Below are positions 51,105 to 59,645 of a stretch of DNA of 64,000 nt, one piece after another. The notes beneath the pieces are model-generated. The model was not told the origin of the DNA. It did no database searches and saw only the letters and a list, made by a program, of their open reading frames with translations. The translations under genes were made by a program, and so were the position numbers. Numbering within the stretch: the stretch's first letter is position 1; the number at the start of each line of letters is the position of its first letter. The DNA comes from Arthrobacter agilis (GTDB taxonomy: Bacteria > Actinomycetota > Actinomycetes > Actinomycetales > Micrococcaceae): assembly GCF_030816075.1 (NCBI RefSeq), contig NZ_JAUSXO010000001.1, forward strand, positions 1,302,001-1,366,000, read 5' to 3'.

Positions 51105-52181
51105 ATGAGAGCTGCACGCTATTACGGACGCGGTGACATTCGAATTGACGAGCTTCCGGATCCAGACGTTGGGCCCGGCATGGTGGGCATCGATGTGGCT
51201 TGGTGCGGGATATGCGGCACTGATTTGCATGAGTACCTTGAAGGCCCGATTTTTTGTCCCACTCATGACACTCCTCACCCAATTTCGGGCGCCACCCTTC
51301 CGATCACTCTGGGCCACGAGTTTTCCGGCGTTGTCTACGACGTGGGGGCGGGCGTTGATGACATTGCAGTAGGCCAGCACGTCGTTGTCGAGCCCTACAT
51401 CATTGACGACAATGTCGACACCGGACCTGAAAGCACGGACTACCACCTGTCCAAGAACATGAACTTCATCGGATTGGGTGGGCGCGGCGGCGGCTTAGGC
51501 GAGAAGATCGCTGTGCAACGGCGGTGGGTGCACCCCATCGCAGTGTCGGTGCCCCTGGATCAGGCAGCGCTCATCGAACCGTTGTCAGTGGGATACCACG
51601 CTGTCGATCGATCCGGCGTGAAAACGGGTGATGTGGCCCTCGTAGGCGGGGCGGGACCCATCGGTCTACTGACTGCCGCCGTGCTCAGAGCCTTGGGCGT
51701 GACAGTCGTGATGTCCGAGCTCAGCCCGCTGCGACGCCAGAAAGCTCTTGAGTCTGGGGTCGCTGACCATGCATTTGATCCTCGTACGACCGATGTTGCT
51801 GCTGAGGTTCGCAGGCTCACGGGTGGGAAGGGTGCGGATGTCGCTTTCGAATGCACGAGCGTACAGATAGTCCTGGACACCCTGATGGATGCAATCCGCC
51901 CCCGGGGAGTGCTGGTTGTGGTTTCCATTTGGGGAAAGCGGTCGGACTTCGACATGCACAAACTCGTGATGAGGGAAATTGACTTGCGCGGGACCATCGC
52001 CTACGTGAACTCTCATCCTGCGACCATCGAACTCGTCGAGTCAGGGAAGATTGACCTGGCCCCTTTCATCACCGGGAAAATCGGGCTGGAAGGGCTCGTA
52101 GAGGAAGGCTTCGACACTCTAATCCACCGGAACGAGACGGCTGTGAAGATTCTCGTCTCACCTTCAGGTAAGGATCTATAG
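51105..52181 (+). CDS. Zinc-type alcohol dehydrogenase, 2,3-butanediol-dehydrogenase-like
   Basis: The 358-residue MDR-family enzyme has the catalytic zinc ligands WCGICGTDLHEY (Cys) and GHEFSG (His and Glu), and a Rossmann motif VALVGGAGPIGLLTAAVL. Overall it resembles (R,R)-butanediol dehydrogenases. Unlike these it lacks the four structural-zinc cysteines: the stretch after VVVEPYI reads IDDNVDTGPESTDYHLSKNM. The second half contains SIWGKRSDFDMHKLVMREID. The activity is probably NAD-linked vicinal-diol or acetoin oxidation, but the missing structural zinc makes substrate prediction less safe. Confidence 0.85.
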   Translation: MRAARYYGRGDIRIDELPDPDVGPGMVGIDVAWCGICGTDLHEYLEGPIFCPTHDTPHPISGATLPITLGHEFSGVVYDVGAGVDDIAVGQHVVVEPYIIDDNVDTGPESTDYHLSKNMNFIGLGGRGGGLGEKIAVQRRWVHPIAVSVPLDQAALIEPLSVGYHAVDRSGVKTGDVALVGGAGPIGLLTAAVLRALGVTVVMSELSPLRRQKALESGVADHAFDPRTTDVAAEVRRLTGGKGADVAFECTSVQIVLDTLMDAIRPRGVLVVVSIWGKRSDFDMHKLVMREIDLRGTIAYVNSHPATIELVESGKIDLAPFITGKIGLEGLVEEGFDTLIHRNETAVKILVSPSGKDL

Positions 52182-52511
52182 CCAGACCGGAGGCCCGCCT
52201 CGTATATATCGCTGGCCCTTGAACTGCTCCAGGTCCATCGGCAGCGGAAGCAGGAGGCGAGCGGCAGATTGAGGGAGCCCCAGGTGTCGCGGCGGAGCCC
52301 AACCGCAATGACGCAATTTTCTCGAAGTTGACCCGTCTTCAACGCCCAGAGAATTGAGGTACGCGCCTACCGACGAGGTGACGAAATGGAAGCGGCAGAT
52401 GCGATGGAGCGTTCCGAACCCTTAGAATCCCGGGCAGGTACCTAACAGGTCATCGCGGAGCGATGACAGAAGCAGCGCGTCCGGATTAGACCTAGATTAG
52501 GCGGGCGGAGT

Positions 52512-52612
52512 GCGAATCTCGTTCCCGAGGCCAGGTCGGCGGAGACGTCACGCTTATGCACGCCTTCGGCGACCAAAGCGTCGAGCTGCAGATGCGCGTC
52601 CTAGCTCGGTGT
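52512..52612 (-). pseudogene. Serine resolvase relic with stop codon
   Basis: On the minus strand the frame reads TPS, stop, DAHLQLDALVAEGVHKRDVS then ADLASGT, matching the resolvase segment SxSGQDAxLQLDALVAAGV. The stop replaces the Gln codon (CAG to TAG). The remainder of the catalytic domain is absent. Confidence 0.65.
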
Positions 52613-52739
52613 GCTGGCACTGGCGCCCGATGTGCCTCATCTCGCCACATCAATCGAGCCTATCCGCATTTCGATTCTTACTTCGCAGGAGGGCCGAGTG
52701 ACCCACTTGAACGCGGGTCATGGGCCCACAGTCGCGGCG

Positions 52740-53085
52740 TCGTGGGCGGGCGTAGCGGAAGCTGTTGCGGATCGTGTGCACGATGCACTGCTGAACCACC
52801 GTCTTTTCCTAGGTCGTGTTGATCGACTCGGGCAGCCTTTTCAAGTCATCGCATTCGGCGATGAACACGTCCTCGGCGCCCCGGTTTTTCAGCTCGGAGA
52901 AGACCTGCAACCAGAACTTAGCCACCTCACCTCCGTCGCCGCCCAGATCGTGAGAATGTCCCGTTCCCCTGCCGCCGTGACGGCCATGACGACGTAGTAC
53001 GGGGTGTTGTGGACTCGCCGGTTACGGACTTTGACCACGATCCCATCGATGAAGAGCACCGGGTAGAGCGGGTCCAGCTCCCGAA
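52740..53085 (-). pseudogene. IS256-family transposase relic
   Basis: The minus strand encodes DPLYPVLFIDGIVVKVRNRR, then after a frameshift KFWLQVFSELKNRGAEDVFI and AECDDLKRLPESINTT, a stop, and TVVQQCIVHTIRNSFRYA. These align with about residues 180-300 of the intact transposase at 31740, but the relic is clearly diverged from that copy, so it comes from a different, older element. Its upstream edge is ~35 bases from the start of the hydrolase gene on the other strand. Confidence 0.85.
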
Positions 53086-53119
53086 TCAGACTTCTAGGCG
53101 TTCCGTAAGAGAATGGGAT

Positions 53120-54124
53120 GTGACGAGAAGTGAAAAGTCGAATCATCGCCCAGACATCGTCGTGCGAAGGATTCTGAGCGATGGTGTCTGGGCACGCGTG
53201 AGTTCAGTGGGGGAGGTGGGCGACAGGCCGTTCATCCTCGTCTCGGGGATCGGGGTGTCCTCGCATTACTTCGAGCAGCTCGCCCCGCACCTGATGCAGT
53301 TTGGGCCTGTGCATGCCCTTGATCTGCCAGGATTCGGCGGGGTGCCACACGCACGCCACGCCTTATCGATCAGTCAGTTCGCGGAGCTTGTCGGCAAGGC
53401 CATCGACGACCTCGGGCTGGAGGATCCCGTGATCGTTGGCCATTCGATGGGCACGCAGATCTGCATCGATCTCGCCGCGGCACGGCCCGAGCTCACCACT
53501 CTCGTTTTGATCAGTCCTGTCATTGACGCCTCGGCCCGCACTATGCCTGTGCAGGCCGTTCGTTTCCTGCAAGCCAGCCTCCATGAGCCTTTCCGGGTGA
53601 TGCTTCTCGCTGTGGTCGCCTATCTAACGTGCGGGTTCGGCTGGTTCTTCAAGATCCTGCCGCGCATGATGTCCTACCCAATCGAGCGGACGGCCGTTAG
53701 CGTGGGCGCGTCGACGCTTGTCATCCGCGGTGAGTACGACGCGGTGTGTCCCCGCCCTTGGGTCAGGCAGTTGAGCAGCGCATTTCCCCACGCTGTCGAC
53801 GTCGCCGAGATCGAGGGCGCGGCCCACTCGGTGATGCACGCGCATGCCCGCGAGGTCGCCGGGCTCTGCGTCCGGCATGTGAGCGGTGCGCGTGTAAGGC
53901 GCGATGAGGTCGGCGCGGAGGGTCTCGACGATGCGAGCATCGCCGTCGTTCCGGAAGCGCCGAAGCAAGAAATTTCGCTTAGTCCGGTCGACGCGGCGAA
54001 GAGCTTTGTCGACGAAGTGGAGGGCGCCATCATCGAGTCTAAGGGCAATAAGACCGACGACGATCGCCTGGTGGAGCTCGGACGCGAGCAGCAGGCCGAG
54101 GCACGGGCTAGCGGTCGCGGATAG
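53120..54124 (+). CDS. Alpha/beta hydrolase
   Basis: The 334-residue protein has the alpha/beta-hydrolase fold: ILVSGIGVSSHYFEQLAPHL (strand 3 and oxyanion region), nucleophile elbow VGHSMGTQICIDLA, Asp in IRGEYDAVCPRPW and His in EGAAHSVMHAHA. A polar C-terminal extension of ~75 residues (KSFVDEVEGAIIESKGNKTD) is not part of the domain. The frame runs upstream into the IS256 relic, but that part is not native; the GTG at 53120 is the best start. The IS relic may have replaced its original promoter. Confidence 0.82.
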   Translation: MTRSEKSNHRPDIVVRRILSDGVWARVSSVGEVGDRPFILVSGIGVSSHYFEQLAPHLMQFGPVHALDLPGFGGVPHARHALSISQFAELVGKAIDDLGLEDPVIVGHSMGTQICIDLAAARPELTTLVLISPVIDASARTMPVQAVRFLQASLHEPFRVMLLAVVAYLTCGFGWFFKILPRMMSYPIERTAVSVGASTLVIRGEYDAVCPRPWVRQLSSAFPHAVDVAEIEGAAHSVMHAHAREVAGLCVRHVSGARVRRDEVGAEGLDDASIAVVPEAPKQEISLSPVDAAKSFVDEVEGAIIESKGNKTDDDRLVELGREQQAEARASGRG

Positions 54125-54186
54125 TCCAACGGATATCCGCGATGGGTGAGGGGCCGAACAAGGGTGTTCCGCGCTGACTGGGACCG

Positions 54187-54408
54187 GTGGTGCAGCAGGC
54201 CGGAGACGTGTTCCGGCCCAAGAGCAGCCTCGGCCGAGGACACGGGATGCATCTGGCCTCTATCCGACTCGCTCTAAACGGATTCCTGCCGCAGCTCGAG
54301 GAAGATCACTGGAATCAGAAGACAGTCCGCTATGAGCGGGAAGGCCTTGATCGTGACTTCGCGCAGATAACGACGTATCTCGTGGAGGACTTAAAATTCA
54401 AGCCTTAA
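54187..54408 (+). CDS. Hypothetical protein, 73 residues
   Basis: I do not recognise this protein. The C-terminal half (YEREGLDRDFAQITTYLVED) has helix-like composition. The start is ambiguous and there is no clear ribosome binding site. It could be a fragment of a larger gene. It lies ~60 bases downstream of the hydrolase gene on the same strand. Confidence 0.3.
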   Translation: MVQQAGDVFRPKSSLGRGHGMHLASIRLALNGFLPQLEEDHWNQKTVRYEREGLDRDFAQITTYLVEDLKFKP

Positions 54409-54531
54409 ACCGTCATGGCGCGGTCTGCTGAGGGACTCCTCAGCGGGATTGGGAGGAGTATCTTCTACAGGATGAGGAAAGACGGTGAGTCAGTGTTTCG
54501 AGCATGAGGCGCGGGGAATGACCGGAGAATA

Positions 54532-54782
54532 CGGCCGGGAGGGTGTAATTTGAGGGACCCTGGGATGTGCCCCGGTCACGCTGTAAGGCGGAGGCGAGGA
54601 CGGCACTGAGTGTCAGTGCTGCATCGGAGTGTAACCGGGGGTTCGTGGATGGTAGTCATGGCATTCTGCCAACGTTCTTTGGGGATGCCCTGGCGAACCT
54701 CCGGAATGTGGAATGGCTGTGACTGGCTCAGGAATCCGGGTCCGAGTCGACCGGTTGAAAGGCGCTGGCTGATGGCCGTTCC
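54532..54782. repeat. 250-bp duplicated segment, copy 2
   Basis: Matches 48944-49193, in the same orientation. On the minus strand it encodes FHIPEVRQGIPKERWQNAMT and TIHEPPVTLRCSTDTQ to a stop; the first copy has VRQGIAKERWQNAMTTIHE. TTTGAGGGACCCTGGGATG at one end resembles an IS terminus, though the partner end is not seen. Confidence 0.7.
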
Positions 54783-55139
54783 CGCTCCATAATCGTGTGA
54801 AGTCCAACGTGCACTGAGTGTGAGTAGAAATCTGCTTGTGATGAGTACGATCGCTATTGCTCCGGTCATGCGTTTCCCTAACGGTCACGATGAGGCTTTG
54901 GACTCTGAGGCGGGCGGAGCGACACAGCATGGCGGCACGAGGCTTCCTCAAGTCGACGCCACTATCAGTTGCTGGCTGGGTGCCTGACCGGGGCAGAGGG
55001 TCTTGCCTCCCCGGTTGCGGGCCCACTGCAGAATCGCCGAACACCTGCGTGGTGAGCGGTGGTACGCTCCGGGGTCAACGGCGGACCTCTGTATATGCAG
55101 AACCCCTGTCCATTGTGCGATCTGTGCGGGGAGAACCGG

Positions 55140-57113
55140 ATGAGTATTTCGGATGGCTACCGGGTGCCAGCGAAAGTTTCCCGAGTACCGCCGAAACGCT
55201 CCGAGCGCTCGGTCTCTCGATGGTTACTGGCCGATCGCGTCCAACCCGTAGGTCCGGCAACCGAGGGGAACGACACCACACCGCATGCGTGGTGGAAGGT
55301 AATGTGCCTGACGGGAGTCGATTACTTCTCCACCCTCTCCTACCTCCCCGGGATAGCGGCCCTGACCGCCGGCGCCCTGTCACCCGTTGCAACACTGCTC
55401 ATCGTGGTCCTGACCCTGCTGGGGATGCTGCCAATGTACCGGCGGGTAGCGAAGGAGAGCCCGCACGGGCAAGGATCCGTGGCGATGCTGGAAAACCTGC
55501 TGCCATTCTGGAGGGGCAAGATCTTCGTCCTCGTGTTGCTCGGATTCGTCGCAACGTCCTGGATTATTACGATTACCCTCTCCTCGGCGGACGCGACTGT
55601 TCACATGTTGGAGAATCCGTTGGCGCCCACCTTCCTGGACGACCAGGCCGTCCTGATCACGGTGCTCCTCCTCTTGATTCTCGGTGGCGTGTTCCTGCTC
55701 GGCTTCACTGAAGCCGTTATCGTTGCGATTCCCGTTGTCGGCGTCTTCCTCGCCATGAATGCCGTCGTCATCGCCGTCGGAATGCGTGCCGTCTTCACCG
55801 AGCCCGGCGCCCTGACATCATGGCTGAATGCCCTGACCGCGTCCGATCGGCTCACAGACGGCCGGGGCCCTGTCATCATCGCTTTCCCCTTGCTTGTTCT
55901 TGGATTGTCCGGCTTCGAAACCGGGGTCAGCATGATGCCCCTGATCGCTTCCAGCGGACGGACACCTGCGGATCGTCTCGCATCGAGGATCCGGAACACC
56001 CGCAAACTGCTCACCGCGGCCGCTCTGATCATGAGCGTGTACCTTCTGACCAGCAGCTTCATCACCACCGTGCTGATTCCGCCCGAAGCCTTTGCGGAAG
56101 GAGGGCGAGCCAACGGCCGGGCATTGGCCTATCTCGCGCATGAACGCCTTGGCGCCGGATTCGGTACGGCCTATGACATCAGTAGCGTTCTGATTCTCGG
56201 GTTCGCCGGAGCGTCGGCCATGGCCGGGCTGATCAATATCGTCCCCCGATACCTTCCGGCGTACGGCATGGCACCGGAGTGGGCGCGTGCCGTCCGTCCG
56301 GTGGTCCTCGTGTACACCGGCGTCAGCATCCTCATCACCATCGGCTTCAAAGCCGACGTCAACGCCCAAGCAGGCGCCTACGCGACCGGAATCCTCGCGA
56401 TGATGCTTTCCGGTGCTGTCGCCGTCACCATTTCCACCCTGCGGCAACACCTTCCCAAGACTGCCGCGGCCTTCACCGTTCTCACCCTCGTGCTGCTTTA
56501 CGCCCTGGTCGACAACGTGATGGAAAAGCCGGATGGAGTCACTATCTCGGCATTCTTCGTCGCAGGGATCATCATCATCTCCCTCGTCTCCCGAGTCAGT
56601 CGCACCACAGAACTTCGCGCTGACCGCATCGAATTCGACGACTCGGCGCGGCGGTTCCTGACCGACTCCATCACTAGCGACGGAACACTGAACCTCATCG
56701 CTCACCGACGTCAGATTGGTGACCACGATGAATACGCGCAGAAAGAGGCGGAGCAACGGGACATGAACCCGGTCCCAAAGACCGCGCATATCCTCTTCCT
56801 CGAGATCGACATCGTCAATCCCTCCGCCTTCAACGAAGTACTTCAGGTCCGCGGCCTGGACATTGGAGGGTACCGAATCCTGCGCGCCGAAAGCCCTGCC
56901 GCCCCCAACGCCATCGCCGCAGTCCTCCTCGCCCTACGCGATGTGACGGGTCTGAGACCTCACGCCTACTTCGAATGGTCCGAGGGCAATCCGCTAACAC
57001 ACCTGATGAGGTACCTCCTGCTTGGCAGGGGCGACACTGCCCCAGTCGTTCGCGAGATCATTCGCGAGAACGAACCAGACCCCACCCGTCGACCGCGCGT
57101 CCACGTCGGCTAA
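55140..57113 (+). CDS. APC-superfamily permease with C-terminal cytoplasmic domain
   Basis: The 657-residue protein has a basic ~60-residue N-terminus and then about 12 transmembrane helices (roughly 65-530), starting [20 protein letters not shown]. The helix signature [19 protein letters not shown] and intervening loops fit an amino-acid permease of the APC superfamily. The last ~130 residues are soluble ([20 protein letters not shown], and [20 protein letters not shown]), a feature of a less studied APC subgroup. GGGGAGAA precedes the ATG. It is monocistronic; the substrate is unknown. Confidence 0.88.
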   Translation: MSISDGYRVPAKVSRVPPKRSERSVSRWLLADRVQPVGPATEGNDTTPHAWWKVMCLTGVDYFSTLSYLPGIAALTAGALSPVATLLIVVLTLLGMLPMYRRVAKESPHGQGSVAMLENLLPFWRGKIFVLVLLGFVATSWIITITLSSADATVHMLENPLAPTFLDDQAVLITVLLLLILGGVFLLGFTEAVIVAIPVVGVFLAMNAVVIAVGMRAVFTEPGALTSWLNALTASDRLTDGRGPVIIAFPLLVLGLSGFETGVSMMPLIASSGRTPADRLASRIRNTRKLLTAAALIMSVYLLTSSFITTVLIPPEAFAEGGRANGRALAYLAHERLGAGFGTAYDISSVLILGFAGASAMAGLINIVPRYLPAYGMAPEWARAVRPVVLVYTGVSILITIGFKADVNAQAGAYATGILAMMLSGAVAVTISTLRQHLPKTAAAFTVLTLVLLYALVDNVMEKPDGVTISAFFVAGIIIISLVSRVSRTTELRADRIEFDDSARRFLTDSITSDGTLNLIAHRRQIGDHDEYAQKEAEQRDMNPVPKTAHILFLEIDIVNPSAFNEVLQVRGLDIGGYRILRAESPAAPNAIAAVLLALRDVTGLRPHAYFEWSEGNPLTHLMRYLLLGRGDTAPVVREIIRENEPDPTRRPRVHVG

Positions 57114-57222
57114 CACGCGAGTGGCACACGACATCTCCGCGTCCGGACCGGAAACGACGGGTGCACTCCTTCACCATCCGGGAGCGGGTGCACCGGGTAC
57201 ACATTCAAGTGCTTCCCGGGAA

Positions 57223-57255
57223 AAGCCCCTCCACGGTCGGGGCTTGAAGCTTTTC
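57223..57255 (+). terminator. Candidate terminator after the permease gene
   Basis: AAGCCCC (57223-57229) pairs with GGGGCTT (57239-57245) around a nine-base loop, followed by GAAGCTTTTCC. It lies ~110 bases beyond the permease stop. The T-run is short. Confidence 0.5.
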
Positions 57256-57455
57256 CGGCGAGGTGCCGACGACTGGTGAGGTGACCGCGGGAGTCAGCTG
57301 GTGCGCCGTGCCAACGCAGGTCCCGCTCTTGAACGAGCTTCTGCACGTCAGCCCAAGCAACCTGGCGAATCGTGCAAAGCTATTTTCCGCTCTGCGCCGC
57401 ACATTGGGTGCGCGCAATAGCCCCGATCGCGATTCGGCAGGACTAGTATCTCGCC

Positions 57456-57950
57456 ATGGACCACAAGGAGACACGGAAGGGTGAAGTCCGAAAACCGGCC
57501 ACATCTGCTCCGGCACAGGGCAATACCGGCTGGACCTTGCCCAAAGCCATGACCGGTCGGGTAAGCCCTGCGAAAGCGGCGGACGGCGACAAGCCCGTTT
57601 TCGCCTACATCGCCAGCCTGCCGCAGCCGCAACGCGGTATCGCCGAAGCAGTTGATTCCCTGGCAGCCAAGACGCTGCCCGACCTTCAGCGCTCCGTGAA
57701 GTGGGGTATGGCGTACTACGGCGTCGGCGACGGGTGGTGCTTCAGCTGCGGCGGCTTCGCCAGCCACGTCAAGCTCATGTTCATCAATGGCGCGGCGCTC
57801 GAACCGGTACCACCAGCTACACCGGTGGGAATGGGCAAACTAACTCGGGGCGTGGAGCTCGAGTCCGAGGAGGAACTCGATGAACAGCAGGTCGCGGCTT
57901 GGATGTCACAGGTTTCGTCCGTGCCGGGTGTCGGGGGAAAAAAGCTTTAG
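57456..57950 (+). CDS. DUF1801 protein (YdhG-type)
   Basis: The 164-residue protein carries a DUF1801 domain at about residues 45-155: VFAYIASLPQPQRGIAEAVD, then SVKWGMAYYGVGDGWCFSCG and FASHVKLMFINGAALEP. The N-terminal ~40 residues are basic and low complexity. DUF1801 proteins are small, cytoplasmic and of unknown function; some resemble iron-binding frataxin-like folds. It has no clear ribosome binding site at the ATG. It stands alone. Confidence 0.85.
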   Translation: MDHKETRKGEVRKPATSAPAQGNTGWTLPKAMTGRVSPAKAADGDKPVFAYIASLPQPQRGIAEAVDSLAAKTLPDLQRSVKWGMAYYGVGDGWCFSCGGFASHVKLMFINGAALEPVPPATPVGMGKLTRGVELESEEELDEQQVAAWMSQVSSVPGVGGKKL

Positions 57951-58344
57951 ACCCTAGGTCTGAGAGGCCCTGCAAGTCTGCCACCATCCTGACTCACAAA
58001 GCCCGACAACGAGCACTAGAGGTGAAACGCGGCGACACAAGTCTGCATGACACAAGCCGCCCACGAATCTGGGGAGCGGGTCCGGAGAGCAACACCTCAT
58101 GAAATGTCTTGAGAGCCTATAGGTTTACGAGACGCCTCAAGACCGGAGCATAGTCCGAATCGATGAACCTCTGTGGCACCAGTGCGTGCATCATCATCGT
58201 GCGGGCTCAGCGCACCTCTCGCCCGAGGCACACACCAGCAACATCCTGATCCTGCTTGCAGCGTCCTCATGGTAGGCGGCACAAGAAGCGGTGCGGGCTA
58301 CAAGCGGCACGGGAATTCTTTTTCCGGTGGTGTGGGAGTAGCAG
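57951..58344. other. Intergenic with solo res-like site
   Basis: Apart from res-like copy C no feature is seen. No resolvase gene or relic flanks it. Confidence 0.45.
58019..58134. other. res-like recombination site, copy C (solo)
   Basis: The first part, GAGGTGAAACGCGGCGACAC then AAGTCTGCATGACACAAG, and the second, TGTCTTGAGAGCCTATAGG...TTTACGAGACG, keep the spacing of copies A and B (86-89 bases). The second half has TGTCT/AGACG inverted ends. Confidence 0.55.
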
Positions 58345-58452
58345 TAGAGTTCATAGCGTAGATGTTGCGCAAGCGGGATCTACCGGGGTCGAGCACACGG
58401 CCTCCTACCGGCCCGGGGTAATGCCCCGGTGCAGGACAGTTGAAGGCCCACC
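58345..58452 (+). promoter_or_regulatory. Conserved two-hairpin leader RNA, copy 2
   Basis: The first hairpin (58358-58383, 26 nt) has stem GUAGAU/AUCUAC, a G-G mismatch, the four-pair stem UUGC/GCGG and a GCAA tetraloop. The second (58413-58429, 17 nt) has stem CCGGGG/CCCCGG and loop UAAUG. It ends 23 nt before the GTG, with GAAGG as ribosome binding site. Relative to copy 1 the pairs U-A/U-G, A-U/C-G and U-G/U-A differ while pairing is kept. Confidence 0.7.
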
Positions 58453-59211
58453 GTGAATACCACCCCCCAACCCTCCTCTTCCTCGGCTTCCCCGTTTCCG
58501 CCTGAGCTGCTGGCAATATTCGGGCGGACCAACGGGTACCTCCTCACCGAACAGACCGCCCACGCGGCCGTCGACGGTCTGGCCGGAATCGCCCGCGACA
58601 TCATCGGCCCCGCCCAAGGCGCCGGAGTGAGCCTCATCGACACCGACGGCACCCGTGTGAGCGTCGGCGCGACCGACTCACGCGTGCTCGAAGCCGATGA
58701 CCTGCAGTACGAACTGGGTCAGGGCCCGTGCATGAGCGCCTGGTCAGCAGGTAAGCCCGTCTATATTGCCGACACCCACACTGATCAGAGGTTCACAGAG
58801 TGGACGTCCGCGGTGATACCGCTCGGTGTCCGGTCCTGCCTCAGCGTGCCACTGCTGGACAAGCCCGCAGGACTGGGGGCGATGAAGATCTACTCGAACA
58901 CCACCGACGCATTTTCGGACGAGGACCGGCGGCTGTTGACCAACCTCGCCCGCTCCGCCGCAGCCCTCCTTGGGCACATCCAGGGCTCTGACATCCCGCA
59001 GCGGATCAGCAATGACGTCAAGGCGTCCCTGGCCGAACGGGACACCATCGGAGTGGCTCGCGGCATGCTGATGGAACGCTTCAATCTGGACCGGCAGGCG
59101 GCCATGAACCACCTGATCAACCTCGCCACTGGCGCGAACACCACCATCGGCTCCATGGCCACCATGATCAGTGAGCGTCAGGACGGCACCACCCCCACCG
59201 CTGGTGCGTAA
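58453..59211 (+). CDS. GAF-ANTAR regulator, type C, copy 2
   Basis: A 252-residue close paralogue of the protein at 20941, with a GTG start. GAF domain at ~28-165 (LGQGPCMSAWSAGKPVYIAD and GVRSCLSVPLLDKPAGLGAM), ANTAR domain at ~185-240 (TIGVARGMLMERFNLDRQAA). It is followed with TAATG overlap by a WIRYF-type gene and then by a type A GAF-ANTAR gene. A shared leader suggests that copies 1 and 2 are regulated by the same mechanism. Confidence 0.92.
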   Translation: MNTTPQPSSSSASPFPPELLAIFGRTNGYLLTEQTAHAAVDGLAGIARDIIGPAQGAGVSLIDTDGTRVSVGATDSRVLEADDLQYELGQGPCMSAWSAGKPVYIADTHTDQRFTEWTSAVIPLGVRSCLSVPLLDKPAGLGAMKIYSNTTDAFSDEDRRLLTNLARSAAALLGHIQGSDIPQRISNDVKASLAERDTIGVARGMLMERFNLDRQAAMNHLINLATGANTTIGSMATMISERQDGTTPTAGA

Positions 59212-59552
59212 TGCCTAAGCACAGGCCGGAGAAGCAACGGGAGGGCACCCTGCAGGCCATGCATGCCAGTGGACTCGACGTGCAGAGCGTCTGGATCCGC
59301 TACTTCTCCCTCTCCGGGAACGCCGATGAGTTCGAGGTCGACGCCTACCTCAGTGGGCTGATCACCCTCAGCCCACTGGACAGGGACCTTGTCTCCCACG
59401 CGGTCAACGAACTCATCACCGAAGCAGCCCCACCCACCGCCCCTTACAGCAACGACCCGCAGGTTTCGATTGCCCAAAAGGTTCTGGACATTCTGGACCC
59501 TTCGGATGGGCGGAACGAGCGGAACGAGGACGGCCGGGGACAGGGCCAATAG
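59211..59552 (+). CDS. Small 'WIRYFSL' domain protein, copy 3 (113 residues)
   Basis: The core SVWIRYFSLSGNADEFEVDA, then YLSGLITLSPLDRDLVSHAV and NELITEAAPPTAPYSND, is nearly the same as in the 85-residue protein at 20687. A polar C-terminal tail of ~30 residues is extra. The start overlaps the upstream stop (TAATG). Translational coupling in both blocks argues that this protein works with the GAF-ANTAR regulator in fixed stoichiometry. Confidence 0.87.
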   Translation: MPKHRPEKQREGTLQAMHASGLDVQSVWIRYFSLSGNADEFEVDAYLSGLITLSPLDRDLVSHAVNELITEAAPPTAPYSNDPQVSIAQKVLDILDPSDGRNERNEDGRGQGQ

Positions 59553-59645
59553 GAATGTTCCGGCGGACGGATCACTGCTGATGCTGCGATCGTGGGCTGC
59601 CCGCTGGGACGCGGACGACGAGCACGCCGAGAAAGGACACCGCAA

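Larger units (their letters stand above)
52182..53119. other. Intergenic region of transposon relics
   Basis: This ~940-base gap contains a resolvase relic (52512-52612), an IS256 transposase relic (52740-53085) and no intact gene. The left ~330 bases hold nothing recognisable. Confidence 0.55.

Noticed and set aside
55818-56789. A 323-residue open frame on the minus strand opposite the permease
   Set aside because: It lies antisense to a clear membrane transporter; its His/Asp/Gly-rich composition and lack of a family mark it as a shadow.
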